This document shows, piece by piece, positions 18,526 through 27,724 of a stretch of DNA of 64,000 nucleotides; positions within the stretch are counted from its first letter, which is position 1; each line of letters starts with the position of its first letter. The notes beneath the pieces are model-generated. The model had not been told where the DNA came from. It searched no databases and saw only the letters and a program-made list of their open reading frames with translations. A program made the translations under genes and the position numbers. The stretch comes from a virus, in IMG/VR virus record IMGVR_UViG_3300018080_000154, positions 18,954 through 82,953 of that record. One strand, 5' to 3'.

Positions 18526-20615
18526 ACTCCAAATAAACGTTCAAGTTCTGCAAGTTTTTCTGGTGCAACCCGCATTAGTCTTTCTTTATTCTTCCAATAG
18601 AACTTCATAACCTCTGCAAAATCTTCGCATGGATCGGTCTCGGCATACCAGGTAATGTATCCGAATCGTCTATTACCCCAGACGTGTGCCATTTTTCTAT
18701 CGACCATGTACCATGGTCCTTGAAGACTCATGATAGTGAAACGACCGGTTACCTTGGGACCACCGTTTCGTATGTAATGATCAAAGGCATGACCAAGCTC
18801 ATGGACCAACGTGTCCCAACCTGTACTTCTAAGATTTCTAACAGATAAAAGTCTATCGTGTGTAAAGTTTTGAGAATAAAAACCTAACACATTTTTATTT
18901 CTTCTATAATATTTTTCAGCGTATTTGAACTTACCACCAAGATCTAAAAGATTTACGGAATCTGACATCATGATTTTTGAAAGACGTTTGTCTAATGCTA
19001 CCTGCATCATCCAATCTTTAGCACGGCGTATGTTATCACCACTTGAATCGTCCAGATAAAGACGTACGTTGTATCTTTTGTTTACGAGTTTTTTGAAATC
19101 ACTGGCCGACGTGGCTTCATTTATCATCTTTGCAAATGCTTCGGCTTCTTTTTGTGATGTAAATGGAACGCCACGTGGTAAATCATCATATCTTGTCGGT
19201 ATTGTTTCATCTGGTTTCGTAGTTGCTCGAGGTTTTCTAGGTTTCTTTACAGGTTTTGGTCTAGGTACATCGACCGGTTGTACCGGTATTGTTGTGCCGC
19301 CTGGTGGTTTTGGAATTGGTGGCGCAACAATTGGTGGTTCAGGTTCAACAACAGATCCAAGACGATTTGCTTTTTTCTTAAATATGTGAACCTGAGTGGT
19401 TTTAAATTTACCTTCAGATGTAGTGTAACCTACGACGTCGATATTTCCTTTTGAAGGAACAACGAAACGTTTCGTTACTGTAACTTCTTGATTTTTGAAA
19501 AGATATTTTTCACCAATTACAATATCGTCGGCGCTGTCTAGGGCTGCATTCATACCTTTCGGTAGAGTTTCATCTGGAATTACTTCAACACCACCAGGAC
19601 TTGAAGCAACAACCTCCACCGTCGTCTTACATCTAAAATGATATGGTGGTAAAGCAAGACCAGCGTCGGCCAAAGTCTTGCTTGTTTTGCTGTTCATTTT
19701 TTGTCCAGCACCTTTGATACCAAAACTAGAAAGATCTCGTTGCCAAGGTGCAACTTTCTTCAAAGCGTCTACATCTTTGGCGCCAAGAACAGCCTTCATT
19801 TGAGAAACGCCTTGGTCTATTCTAAAAACACGACCATTCATTTGAATGCACGTGTCGTTTACTGGAAGTGGGTTGAAAATTCTGTACTCAGTAAATCCAG
19901 CATCAACCATTGCCGTCAACGACGAGAAAGTTCTTGCTCTATTCATTGAAGTACTAGCAAGACCTTTAAAATAACTTGCACTGCTTCCCGTGTAACCAGA
20001 AGGAACTATTTTCTGATCAATTACTTTCTTTGAAAGACCAAGACGACCAGACAATCTATCTCTAAGCGCCTTGCCAGCATTTGTCATATTCTTGCCTTCT
20101 TTATATGTATTGGCAAGAATTTGTGACACCTCTTTCGAAAGATTTCCTTTGTAGAAAGCATTCGCTGCAATCTTGTTCTGGTCTTTTAATATCTTGATTG
20201 TTTTTTTATCAGCATCTGTAAATGCTGGAATGATTTCTACGTTAGATTTTTTCTTTGCTTTTTCTATGGGTCGTACCATTTGACGGTTGACAAAATCTGC
20301 TTTATTAAGACGATACATCAAAGAAATATCTCGCTCAATATCTTTGTCAAGCGGCTCGGCAAAGTCAATAAAAAGACTATCGCACAACCTCGCCACAGAG
20401 TCGTAGTCATTTTTGGTGGGTTGTTTATCACCCGTGAAGGTTTTAGCGATCTGTGCGTCAAGTCTAGCGAGGTTCTTCTTCCATTCAACGGCCAACGTAC
20501 GAGTCAGTGAATTCTCACGTTTCTCGGCGACACGTTCAATGTTTCCCGTAGCCTTGTAGATGGCAAATTCTAGACCATGTACAAGGTCGGTAAGTTTACT
20601 AATCGACTTCGTCAT
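18513..20615 (-). CDS. Mu F-like head morphogenesis protein fused to a zinc metalloprotease
   Basis: About 700 residues. Roughly 180-345 carry the Mu F/SPP1 gp7 minor-head pattern: STSMNRARTFSSLTAMVDAG, the FNPLPVNDTCIQMNGRVF segment and LPPYHFRCKTT. A Pro/Lys-rich linker follows (about 425-480). The C-terminal ~220 residues hold the HELGHAFDHY zinc-binding helix (about residue 605) and a downstream ETDPCEDFAEV segment that could give the third ligand, as in gluzincins related to lethal factor. It follows the portal gene with a short overlap, the standard order. The ATG at 20615 is preferred; a TTG at 20630 is also possible. It may be packaged and delivered or act during assembly. Confidence 0.75.
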   Translation of the reverse strand: MTKSISKLTDLVHGLEFAIYKATGNIERVAEKRENSLTRTLAVEWKKNLARLDAQIAKTFTGDKQPTKNDYDSVARLCDSLFIDFAEPLDKDIERDISLMYRLNKADFVNRQMVRPIEKAKKKSNVEIIPAFTDADKKTIKILKDQNKIAANAFYKGNLSKEVSQILANTYKEGKNMTNAGKALRDRLSGRLGLSKKVIDQKIVPSGYTGSSASYFKGLASTSMNRARTFSSLTAMVDAGFTEYRIFNPLPVNDTCIQMNGRVFRIDQGVSQMKAVLGAKDVDALKKVAPWQRDLSSFGIKGAGQKMNSKTSKTLADAGLALPPYHFRCKTTVEVVASSPGGVEVIPDETLPKGMNAALDSADDIVIGEKYLFKNQEVTVTKRFVVPSKGNIDVVGYTTSEGKFKTTQVHIFKKKANRLGSVVEPEPPIVAPPIPKPPGGTTIPVQPVDVPRPKPVKKPRKPRATTKPDETIPTRYDDLPRGVPFTSQKEAEAFAKMINEATSASDFKKLVNKRYNVRLYLDDSSGDNIRRAKDWMMQVALDKRLSKIMMSDSVNLLDLGGKFKYAEKYYRRNKNVLGFYSQNFTHDRLLSVRNLRSTGWDTLVHELGHAFDHYIRNGGPKVTGRFTIMSLQGPWYMVDRKMAHVWGNRRFGYITWYAETDPCEDFAEVMKFYWKNKERLMRVAPEKLAELERLFGVWLD

Positions 20616-22269
20616 CCTTGTCTTCACCAAAAATATTTACGTCTAGATATTTTTCAATTACATCGCTAAAGTTTTCGATTCTTTGAATTCGTTTTTCCAC
20701 CTTATCGGGATTGGGAATTTGTCCTTGATTGGGTGCCTCTCCAGAAGTGTTCTTAACACGGTCGGCCATTGCAAGACTAAACGGTTCGTCTGGATTGAAT
20801 GTGATTTTCTTAGGATCGTAGGCCGGTATGTCGATATTTAAAATATCTCCAATGATCATTCTTGCAACGTTAGGTGTCATGCCGCCAGATTTTTCTGTTC
20901 CACCTAGAACTTTCACCAGATCTTCATCATCTGTTACATTTGGAGAGTTTGATTTGAATTTCCAATATTTGATACCAAGATCTAGTATCAGTCTATTCAT
21001 TTGGAAGTCAAACATTGCTCTTTCAGGTGAGAAAACCTGTTCATCAGCAAGACGACGTGAAGACTCTGCCGTTGCTCTAGTATAGTCATCGGCACGACCA
21101 ACAAAAATTGGAGGAAGACGAAAACATCTTCTAATTTTATCGGCATTGTTCTTGTCGTATTCTTGAAAAAGCTGGTCATTGTTCTGTGCCTTGGTAAGAT
21201 CTTCCAACTCAATTTTCATTGGACCATTTGAGTCGTTGTCTTCCGTGAACGGTTCGGCCTCCAAAATAAGAAACGAACTTCTATTTTTGCTTCTCTTGAT
21301 ATGAGACTCTACAAACTCTTCGATGCGTTCAATTGTCCCATCAGTTAACTGGCCATTGTTAACGATAACCGCCATGGCCGGAATATTGTTGTTTTGAAAG
21401 GTGACAAAATTTATTTCTTCCGCCACACGACTTCCAAGAACCGAAAAAAGATTTCCAATGTATCGAGGCACACCATAAGAACTCGAACTGCTAAAAAGAC
21501 GAAACCTTAAAACCTCCGACGCACGAAATTTTGGATCCAGATTTTCATCTGCAATTTTACCAGTTCTAAGATCCATTATTCTTGGATCCCCGTACTCTTT
21601 GAACCAGACTTTTTTATTTGCACGAACCTGAACGAAACGAGTATATCGTTTCTTAAAGATCTTATTTTTTATTTGATAGTCTTTCGTGACGTATGGTATT
21701 TCGACGTCGGTTGTTTGTTTGTCCAAATTCGTGAGACGAACCGAATGACTTTCCATGTGATACATCGAATGAATGTCTTCGTTAGAGTCACGAAGAATTT
21801 CAATGTATCCGTTTCCTGTTGTTTCGATGTCTCGACGGACACGTTTTCTAAGTTCCGTAAGATCATAATCAGGATTAACGTTATTGAAAACAAGGTCAAG
21901 TTTTTCAAATTCTCGTTCAAGTTCGTCCTGTAACTTTTCTCTGTCTTCTTTTGGTACCCGTGGAACAAATCGTCCACCAAAACCTTCTATGTTTGTAACC
22001 ATTGCATCAACGCATTGACCAAGTTCCGTTGAGTTTTCAGGCATCTTGGTAAGCATTAAAAGATCGAACGGTGGACATTTAAGATCCTCAACGTTGCGAA
22101 ACATGTTTTCTTGTTCTACCTGATTTGACTCGGTAGATTTTTGTATGTATTTTTCAACTTGGCCCACAGTGATCGCACGTAGCGCTCGACGTTGACCGTC
22201 TCTATCATTTATGTTCACGACCTGCTGTGAGTTCGCGGTAGCTTTCCTACGAGGTTTGTTATCACTCAA
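20599..22269 (-). CDS. Portal protein
   Basis: 556 residues of the PBSX/XkdE-type portal family. Recognisable parts are TELGQCVDAMVTNIEGFGGRF, the RRDIETTGNGYIEILRD segment, FRLFSSSSSYGVPRYIGNL and the clip/wing-helix part with FRLPPIFVGRADDYTRATAE. It forms the dodecameric DNA channel at the head vertex. The start is a TTG at 22269 with AAAGG nine bases upstream. Flanked by terminase (upstream) and Mu F-like protein (downstream), the canonical order. Confidence 0.88.
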   Translation of the reverse strand: MSDNKPRRKATANSQQVVNINDRDGQRRALRAITVGQVEKYIQKSTESNQVEQENMFRNVEDLKCPPFDLLMLTKMPENSTELGQCVDAMVTNIEGFGGRFVPRVPKEDREKLQDELEREFEKLDLVFNNVNPDYDLTELRKRVRRDIETTGNGYIEILRDSNEDIHSMYHMESHSVRLTNLDKQTTDVEIPYVTKDYQIKNKIFKKRYTRFVQVRANKKVWFKEYGDPRIMDLRTGKIADENLDPKFRASEVLRFRLFSSSSSYGVPRYIGNLFSVLGSRVAEEINFVTFQNNNIPAMAVIVNNGQLTDGTIERIEEFVESHIKRSKNRSSFLILEAEPFTEDNDSNGPMKIELEDLTKAQNNDQLFQEYDKNNADKIRRCFRLPPIFVGRADDYTRATAESSRRLADEQVFSPERAMFDFQMNRLILDLGIKYWKFKSNSPNVTDDEDLVKVLGGTEKSGGMTPNVARMIIGDILNIDIPAYDPKKITFNPDEPFSLAMADRVKNTSGEAPNQGQIPNPDKVEKRIQRIENFSDVIEKYLDVNIFGEDKDDEVD

Positions 22270-22339
22270 ATTTCACAACCTTTCGAAGCTGTATTAATGA
22301 TTAGACTGAATTTAATACATTTTTCTGTAATGTTAAACA

Positions 22340-23884
22340 TCAAATTAAACCTGGCTCTCGGCGACGGCGACGTCGACGTTTCGAGCGGCTGACTTTGTAA
22401 GCAAGATTTATTGAGTCGAAAACGTCTAGACTCTCCTTAGACGGAAAAGTTGCAAGTAAATCTCTAACCCATTCGGTTGTGGTAAGAACATGCCAGCGAC
22501 CGTCTTCAAAAGATGGTTGAAGTTTCATGGCCTCTGTGATTTTGTCCTTATCGGTATAGAGAAGTTTAACCCTTACGTCCTCGTCGAGTTCCTTTACTTC
22601 CTGTTCTTTAATTGCCTGAAATGCGTTACCTTCGATAGCCACTTTTATCGGATCCCAATCGTTATGCTGATTGACGATAATCTCCGTCTGTCGTTTTGCG
22701 GTCGGTTTACTTCTTATTGCATCTACAATATAGAAATGCTTTGGTTTAGTCTGAGTTTCTACTATCGTGGAATGCGCAAAGAAGGCTGACGATTCTGATT
22801 TACTTACCTGAAGGTCAACCCCTTGCCAAATACGAATATTTTTTCTTGGGTAATCGGTCTCGATACTTATCCAATTGGGGTTAAAGTATTCACCGATTTC
22901 ACGATCGATTTCCATTTGCATCTGAGTGTACCAATGGATTCCAAGCTCTCGTTTCTTTGCCAAAAGTTCCTTGGTTGGGTAATGACTTGGCCAGTAGGAA
23001 AGAGCACCTTCTGGATTGTCTTCCGTTACCAGTTCTTCATGATACGTTAACGCTGGAACTCGAAGAATGTGTTCTTTGTATTCATGTTTTTTAGACAAAC
23101 GCCGGTAAATATCGTCCCAATGATAGTATGTACCGATAAACCAAATGATCACGTCTTTCTCAACGGCGTTATACAATGTTTTATGTACCCAGGTGTCGGC
23201 AAGGTCACGTTGATGTTGTGTTCTAGAATTTTCTTCATCAACAAGGTCGTCCACAATTATTTTTGTAAAGTGTTTAGACGTAAGACCACCACCGCAACCA
23301 ATACATGTCACAGTCGACTCGTTAGCTTTGCAGGTTCTTGCCGCTACGTTTATCTCACGGGTGTCCCATTTGGCCCCTCTTTGTTGTCCAAATATTGCTA
23401 CCAAAAACGGGTCTTCAAGATGTGCCTTGATTACTCTAAGAAATGCTTCGGCCTGTAACTGTGTGTCGGATGTTATAAGAATTCTTTCGTTCGGGTCCTG
23501 TAAGATCCAACAAACTATTTGACTATAGTTTAGAATGTGAGTTTTTCCAGATCCCCTGGGCGCCAGAAGAATTCCACGACGTCGCGGTCCATCGGGATGT
23601 CCCGGTCGATTGAAAAACTTCCACATCCTGTCGTGATGGTCTGCAATCTCATAACCAAGAACGTAGTTGGCAAGAATGTCGACTCGGTTTTCTTCTAAAA
23701 CTTTACGACGTATCATTTCTTTAAGCGCCGAGAAGTTTTGTGCGTACAATTGCTCGATGTATTTACGGGGGATAAAACCACGACGACGTTGACCATTGTT
23801 CTTGACCATTCCTAATACGTCTTCTTCTTCAAGACGGTCGTCTTCATAATCCTTAGTCTGTTTTTTCACCTTTAGTTTTATCAT
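22340..23884 (-). CDS. terL: Terminase large subunit
   Basis: 514 residues. ATPase domain: Walker A APRGSGKTH, then ILITSDTQLQAEAFL, and Walker B KIIVDDLVDEEN. Nuclease domain: GVDLQVSKSES for the first acidic residue, VAIEGNAFQ, and a later DVFDSINLAY. It ends in a strongly basic RSKRRRRRRR tail that may contact DNA. It pumps DNA through the portal and cuts the concatemer. A 70-bp gap separates it from the portal gene. Confidence 0.9.
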   Translation of the reverse strand: MIKLKVKKQTKDYEDDRLEEEDVLGMVKNNGQRRRGFIPRKYIEQLYAQNFSALKEMIRRKVLEENRVDILANYVLGYEIADHHDRMWKFFNRPGHPDGPRRRGILLAPRGSGKTHILNYSQIVCWILQDPNERILITSDTQLQAEAFLRVIKAHLEDPFLVAIFGQQRGAKWDTREINVAARTCKANESTVTCIGCGGGLTSKHFTKIIVDDLVDEENSRTQHQRDLADTWVHKTLYNAVEKDVIIWFIGTYYHWDDIYRRLSKKHEYKEHILRVPALTYHEELVTEDNPEGALSYWPSHYPTKELLAKKRELGIHWYTQMQMEIDREIGEYFNPNWISIETDYPRKNIRIWQGVDLQVSKSESSAFFAHSTIVETQTKPKHFYIVDAIRSKPTAKRQTEIIVNQHNDWDPIKVAIEGNAFQAIKEQEVKELDEDVRVKLLYTDKDKITEAMKLQPSFEDGRWHVLTTTEWVRDLLATFPSKESLDVFDSINLAYKVSRSKRRRRRRREPGLI

Positions 23885-24099
23885 CAGTTAAGAAATTGTC
23901 CTTTCGGCGAGGAGGTGTTTTGTAGAAGTTCAATGTCGTGGTCGTTGTAAATCTTTGTCTCGTCCAAATAAAGTGCGTCATACTTTTCTACCAAGGCAAG
24001 TAAGGCGGTGATTGCTTCGTCTTCTTCTAGTGGAACAAAAATCAATGTCACTTCTTGAAGATCTGGACGACGACGATGTAGACAAAGATACTCTTTCAT
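23884..24099 (-). CDS. Small protein between terminase genes
   Basis: 71 residues, acidic, with a helical middle (EDEAITALLALVEKYDALY). It overlaps both neighbours by one to four bases, so it is coupled to terminase expression. Not recognised. Confidence 0.5.
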   Translation of the reverse strand: MKEYLCLHRRRPDLQEVTLIFVPLEEDEAITALLALVEKYDALYLDETKIYNDHDIELLQNTSSPKGQFLN

Positions 24100-24446
24100 T
24101 GTTTTTGATTGTCCTCTAATTGTGACGAGAGGTCGTCCGACGCAGTTCCAATTGTTGGAGACCCCTCGTCACGTGAGTCGTTTTTTGAAGAACGACCTTG
24201 GTACTTCTCGATGGCGTCGACCATTTCTTTCTCAATCTTTCGGACAAAAGCCGCATGACGCCGATATGTTTTATTTGCATGTGTCTCGGACAATATGATA
24301 AACACGCCAAGAATTGGATACATCACAAACAACCAACGTTGTCCTTGTGTCAATTCATAAATACCAATCAATATGAAAAACACCGTCAGTCCCCACGTCG
24401 ACCAACCAACGGTTTTAAGGTCTTGTAGTTCTGCTATTTTTCTCAC
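24096..24446 (-). CDS. Small membrane protein with two transmembrane segments
   Basis: 116 residues. Two hydrophobic helices, about residues 17-34 (WGLTVFFILIGIYELTQG) and 38-53 (WLFVMYPILGVFIIL), are followed by a charged, Ser/Asp-rich soluble tail. The topology is holin-like, but the position between the terminase subunit genes is not a lysis cassette. Function unknown; a holin or an envelope-associated assembly factor are both possible. Confidence 0.5.
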   Translation of the reverse strand: MRKIAELQDLKTVGWSTWGLTVFFILIGIYELTQGQRWLFVMYPILGVFIILSETHANKTYRRHAAFVRKIEKEMVDAIEKYQGRSSKNDSRDEGSPTIGTASDDLSSQLEDNQKQ

Positions 24447-24457
24447 TTGGTTTCTCC

Positions 24458-25240
24458 TTATTCGTTTGACACAACTCGTAGAGCTTTTTTGATTTTACCG
24501 ACCGAGGTAAGTTCTCCGGCGGCTACGCGATTTACAAGATCCTGTTGACGTTGAACCAAACTAAGCATTTGATCGTTACTGAGCTCGGCAAGATCTACTT
24601 CGCCAATAACTTTTAGTTCTTCTGGTTTTTTCTCCATGAAACCCATTTCCTGTGCCTTGGCGGCAATGTCGCGCAGGATTTCAAACTTAACTTTAAGGGC
24701 ATTGGCAAGGGCGTTGGAGTTTGTTCCGGATTTGAATTTCTCGATCAAGACGTCGAGGTCTTTTATCACCTCCATTTGATTATGTCTGTACTGGACAAAC
24801 TGTTCTTCGGCGGTGGATTTTCTAAGACTTTCTATTTCTTCCTTATATAGGGCTCGTTTGTAGTTGTGGAGTTCGTTTCCGGTAAGATCCAGCTCTAAAC
24901 AAATCTCCGAGTCCGTGTAGGTATACGCCAACATCTTTTTTATCACAATCTTTCTTGCTTTGTGAAGACTTAGCTTCGCCTTCTTGACCAAGGGGGCCTC
25001 TACGCGAAGACCACGAGTCAAATTGTCTAGAACATAAATATGCTCGTCGTCCAACCATCGACCTACACTTTCCGGCACAAAGACCGAGTCGGAAAACGTC
25101 TTCGCCATTTTCTGGTCTTTTATCTTTAGACGACGACCGTAAATTGATTTTCTAAGCTCTGCAGATCTATTTTTGTTGTCCGTCTTACTTTTACGAGCAT
25201 CGGTCTTAGGTTTGACCACCAGTCTTTTCTTCTCACCCAT
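24458..25240 (-). CDS. terS: Probable terminase small subunit
   Basis: 260 residues. A basic N-terminus is followed by a helix-turn-helix-like stretch (about 95-130, YTYTDSEICLELDLTGNELHNYKRAL) and a long coiled coil. The C-terminus is helical. Position just upstream of the large subunit in the transcript and the HTH/coiled-coil architecture fit the small subunit that recognises packaging sites. No signature proves it. Confidence 0.6.
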   Translation of the reverse strand: MGEKKRLVVKPKTDARKSKTDNKNRSAELRKSIYGRRLKIKDQKMAKTFSDSVFVPESVGRWLDDEHIYVLDNLTRGLRVEAPLVKKAKLSLHKARKIVIKKMLAYTYTDSEICLELDLTGNELHNYKRALYKEEIESLRKSTAEEQFVQYRHNQMEVIKDLDVLIEKFKSGTNSNALANALKVKFEILRDIAAKAQEMGFMEKKPEELKVIGEVDLAELSNDQMLSLVQRQQDLVNRVAAGELTSVGKIKKALRVVSNE

Positions 25241-25243
25241 GAT

Positions 25244-26131
25244 TTACTTCCTACCAATATGACTAAAAGTTGTTCTTGTTACTGGACGGTGTATGTATCT
25301 ATCCAAACGGTCACGTCTTAACAACGTGGTGCATTTACCTACGTCTTGTGTGTATTGACTTCTACAGGTTGACGGCATGATTAAGCTTACGGACGACGTG
25401 TTTAAGTTTCCCCGTCTTTGGTTCGACTTCTTACGACGTCGACTTGTTAACAACGAGATCTTCGACTTTTCAGAAAAACGTCTAGACAAAAGTGGGCCTA
25501 GGAACGTACCCCCTAGAAAGAGACCGCACAGTTTTTTTGACACCCGGGGGCCCTTGACAAGATTTTTGCTCCCAACATAAGTCTTGTTGTGTCGTGACCT
25601 GTCAAGTGTGTCGATAGGCTTTACTAATGTTATCGGCCAAACGGATCCGTTCAAAAAACCCCCTTGTTTTCCTACCCTTGAAACGGTATAGTCTTCGGCC
25701 AAAAAGTATCGGTCAGTGTTGTTCAATAAACACTTGTTTTTTGAACGGTGTTTATCCTCTACTACCCCTTGCATATCCCCACTATTCTCACACAGGTTCT
25801 CCTTTTCTCGAGATTCTTTTCTCCAGATCTTGTCGACGGTCGTTTCGTATGGATCGACGCGTAGCGCCTCTACCCTGCTTATGACTTTAAAAGACGTCGT
25901 AAAAACTAGATCTAGTGTCGAAGCATGTCGGCGTACTTCGTGGCGTCGTAGGGTCTTAGTTTTGATTTGTGGTTGTTTGCCTATGCCAAATGGTGTGTGA
26001 TTGATGTGGGGACGTAGTCTGTCGTAGTATAGCGTATGCTTTAGCTGTGTGTGGTTGTATATGTATTCCTTAGTAGTTGTATCTGTTTTCCTATATGTTT
26101 TGGTATGGTTTTTCACTACTGTTTTTCTCAT
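25244..26131 (-). CDS. Doubtful 295-codon frame, very basic, Thr/His-rich
   Basis: An open frame of 295 codons ends TAA three bases before the terminase small-subunit ATG, as operon genes here do. However, the predicted protein is extremely basic and Thr/Lys/Arg/His-rich with no recognisable domain. The sense strand here is A/C-rich, which by itself suppresses stop codons. The ATG is the first codon after a TAA and has only a distant GGAAA. It may be a real fast-evolving gene or an open stretch in non-coding DNA. Confidence 0.3.
   Translation of the reverse strand: MRKTVVKNHTKTYRKTDTTTKEYIYNHTQLKHTLYYDRLRPHINHTPFGIGKQPQIKTKTLRRHEVRRHASTLDLVFTTSFKVISRVEALRVDPYETTVDKIWRKESREKENLCENSGDMQGVVEDKHRSKNKCLLNNTDRYFLAEDYTVSRVGKQGGFLNGSVWPITLVKPIDTLDRSRHNKTYVGSKNLVKGPRVSKKLCGLFLGGTFLGPLLSRRFSEKSKISLLTSRRRKKSNQRRGNLNTSSVSLIMPSTCRSQYTQDVGKCTTLLRRDRLDRYIHRPVTRTTFSHIGRK
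25647..25748. repeat. Inverted-repeat cluster inside the odd-composition region
   Basis: CCGTTCAAAAAAC (25647-25659) is perfectly inverted at 25736-25748. A near-perfect 26-bp palindrome (GTTCAAtAAACA, 2-base centre, inverse arm) lies at 25721-25746, and ATAAACAC/GTGTTTAT at 25726-25755 overlaps it. A 12-bp palindrome AACGGATCCGTT spans 25640-25651. Such a cluster could be a protein-binding site, a structured RNA or an origin element. Confidence 0.6.
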
Positions 26132-26510
26132 TTATGTTATGGTTTTTTCCTTTACACGGTAGATTTATCTTAACTTTATTTTCTTTTATTGTACACAGTC
26201 TCTTGGCGGTTCGGTTTACGGTGAGGGTTTGGCTCGCCGGTCTTAAGTCTTTTCTTTACGGCTCGGCTCGGTTTTAGTTTGTGGTTCGCTTAGTTGTAGT
26301 TGAAAATCGGATTTCAAAAATCTAAAACGTGTCTAGTGTCTAGATTTTGATTTTACGTTTTGTGTTTTATTGACTCCACTTGTATCCTGGTGTGGTTTTT
26401 TTATCTATAACTATCTTATTGGTCTCTCACGCCAGACGCGTCGTCCTTTACTTCCCCAACAATCACATTCTACCTCCGACTCCCAGCAACAATACTCTTG
26501 GTCTATTCTT
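26132..26510 (-). other. Non-coding, A-rich leader-like stretch
   Basis: No convincing gene. From 26041 to 26280 the plus strand is 119 T, 51 G, 37 C and 33 A by hand count, so the transcribed strand is half adenine. A hairpin with 8-bp arms (AAAATCTA / TAGATTTT) lies near 26313-26347. It separates the early/middle genes from the packaging and virion genes and could hold a late promoter and leader, but no promoter consensus was clear. Confidence 0.5.
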
Positions 26511-26744
26511 TTACGAGGTTTTTGAATTACTTTTATCACAACGTGTTCTAGTAGATTCATTGTCGAGGTGTCTCCACATATGAGGTTGAAGTCTAAAATC
26601 AAAGGTCCCAGTTAAAGGACTCGACACAATAAGAAAAGCGTGACCGTTTGGTCCACGCCACCATTTGACGGATAGATTTTTAGACCATCTCCACCAAATA
26701 GCCCAACGCCAGGTTATTGATTTTGGATTATGCCACGAGACCAA
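26511..26744 (-). CDS. Small Trp-rich protein
   Basis: 77 residues from a TTG at 26744; in-frame upstream codons give no ATG. The sequence SWHNPKSITWRWAIWWRW, then VKWWRGPNG and a FDFRLQPHMW strand, looks like a real small phage protein of a Trp-rich beta family rather than random frame. No known function and no strong ribosome site. Confidence 0.45.
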   Translation of the reverse strand: MVSWHNPKSITWRWAIWWRWSKNLSVKWWRGPNGHAFLIVSSPLTGTFDFRLQPHMWRHLDNESTRTRCDKSNSKTS

Positions 26745-26795
26745 TACATAACCACTATTCTTGACGTTGGTTTTTTTTAAAAAACATTAGTCCAT

Positions 26796-27038
26796 TCATC
26801 TTGGTATCTCTTTTTTTATTTTCTTTATCAGTCTTTCATAGGCTCGTGCAACTCGTGGGTTACCGTACCAATCCAAAGCCAGATCAAGTGCCAACGCTGC
26901 AACCTCACAACGGTTAAACGACTTCTCGGATCTACCGTACCAATAGATGATCTTTTTAGCATCTTCATCTCCTTCATCTGCTGACTTACCAATTTCTTTT
27001 CCGTATTTTTTAAGAAATGGTAGTTCAATGCTACTCAT
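26796..27038 (-). CDS. Small helical protein, unknown
   Basis: 80 residues, helical and charged, with GDEDAKKIIYWYG and EVAALALDLALDWYGNPR. Start behind AAGGAGAC. It overlaps the upstream gene by four bases. Function unknown. Confidence 0.55.
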   Translation of the reverse strand: MSSIELPFLKKYGKEIGKSADEGDEDAKKIIYWYGRSEKSFNRCEVAALALDLALDWYGNPRVARAYERLIKKIKKEIPR

Positions 27039-27361
27039 CGAAGTCTCCTTCTATTACTTTTTTGAAGATGTTCATGTATTGCCTCTAATCCAATTTTAAT
27101 TGCAAGCTCTGGACCAAATCTAATAACGTTAGATTCTTTACCGTCCTTTTCTCGTATTACTAGACCGTTTCCCCGAAAAGCTTCACTAAGTCTGCGGTTT
27201 CTCCAATCTATAAGAACACGTTCGACTGCAATTCTTCCAACTTCAAGCAGTTCTTCATTTTTTGAAATTTCAATCAAATCCATTATTGCCCTCAACTCTT
27301 GTACAGAGAATGACTCATTATTCTTGAAACCGTGTAAACAGGTATCCAACAAAAATACCAT
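27035..27361 (-). CDS. Small helical protein, unknown
   Basis: 108 residues, helical, with a basic C-terminus (QKSNRRRLR). Coupled to the following gene by an ATGA overlap. A 78-bp gap upstream shows no hairpin or recognisable promoter. No family recognised. Confidence 0.5.
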   Translation of the reverse strand: MVFLLDTCLHGFKNNESFSVQELRAIMDLIEISKNEELLEVGRIAVERVLIDWRNRRLSEAFRGNGLVIREKDGKESNVIRFGPELAIKIGLEAIHEHLQKSNRRRLR

Positions 27362-27439
27362 TTCACTACTTTGCTGGTTTGAAAATACTCGGTAAGATGA
27401 TTTGTTTTCATTCTCTTTCTAATTAGATATTCTTGACTG

Positions 27440-27724
27440 CTAATAAGCATCAAAGTCTCCGTTTTTTCTCATTTTATCTGTGTTGTTAATTACTCGCCAT
27501 ATCTTTTTTTCAAGACGTTTCATGTGTTTTATTGTTTCCTTGGCAGGGTCTCCGGTTATTGTTTTGTAGTGCTTGATAAAAAAACTTAGACCATTAATAA
27601 CGTTGTCGACGTCACCATTGTCTAGATTTATCAAAAGATACGGAGTAGGGATTTCTCCACCACATGTTGTTGGCTCTTTATCCGACGACTTACAAACACC
27701 GCAACTGCATTTCTTTTTTGTCAT
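27440..27724 (-). CDS. Small protein with N-terminal Cys cluster
   Basis: 94 residues. The start KKKCSCGVCKSSD ... TTCGG could bind zinc. The rest is helical (IKHYKTITGDPAKETIKHMKRL). It overlaps the upstream gene by four bases. Unknown function. Confidence 0.5.
   Translation of the reverse strand: MTKKKCSCGVCKSSDKEPTTCGGEIPTPYLLINLDNGDVDNVINGLSFFIKHYKTITGDPAKETIKHMKRLEKKIWRVINNTDKMRKNGDFDAY

Noticed and set aside
25377-25580. Plus-strand 67-codon frame in the odd region, protein-like at first sight
   Set aside because: No ribosome site, opposite to every other gene, preceded by stops and isolated; treated as chance.
25554-25582. TTGACA with a 17-base-spaced ATAAGT, promoter-like on the plus strand
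   Set aside because: Wrong strand for every gene, and the -10 match is poor.
25380-25920. Many restriction-site palindromes, like a polylinker
   Set aside because: About 16 six-base palindromes in 540 bp is only about twice the random expectation of 8.4, and neighbouring gene sequence has some too.
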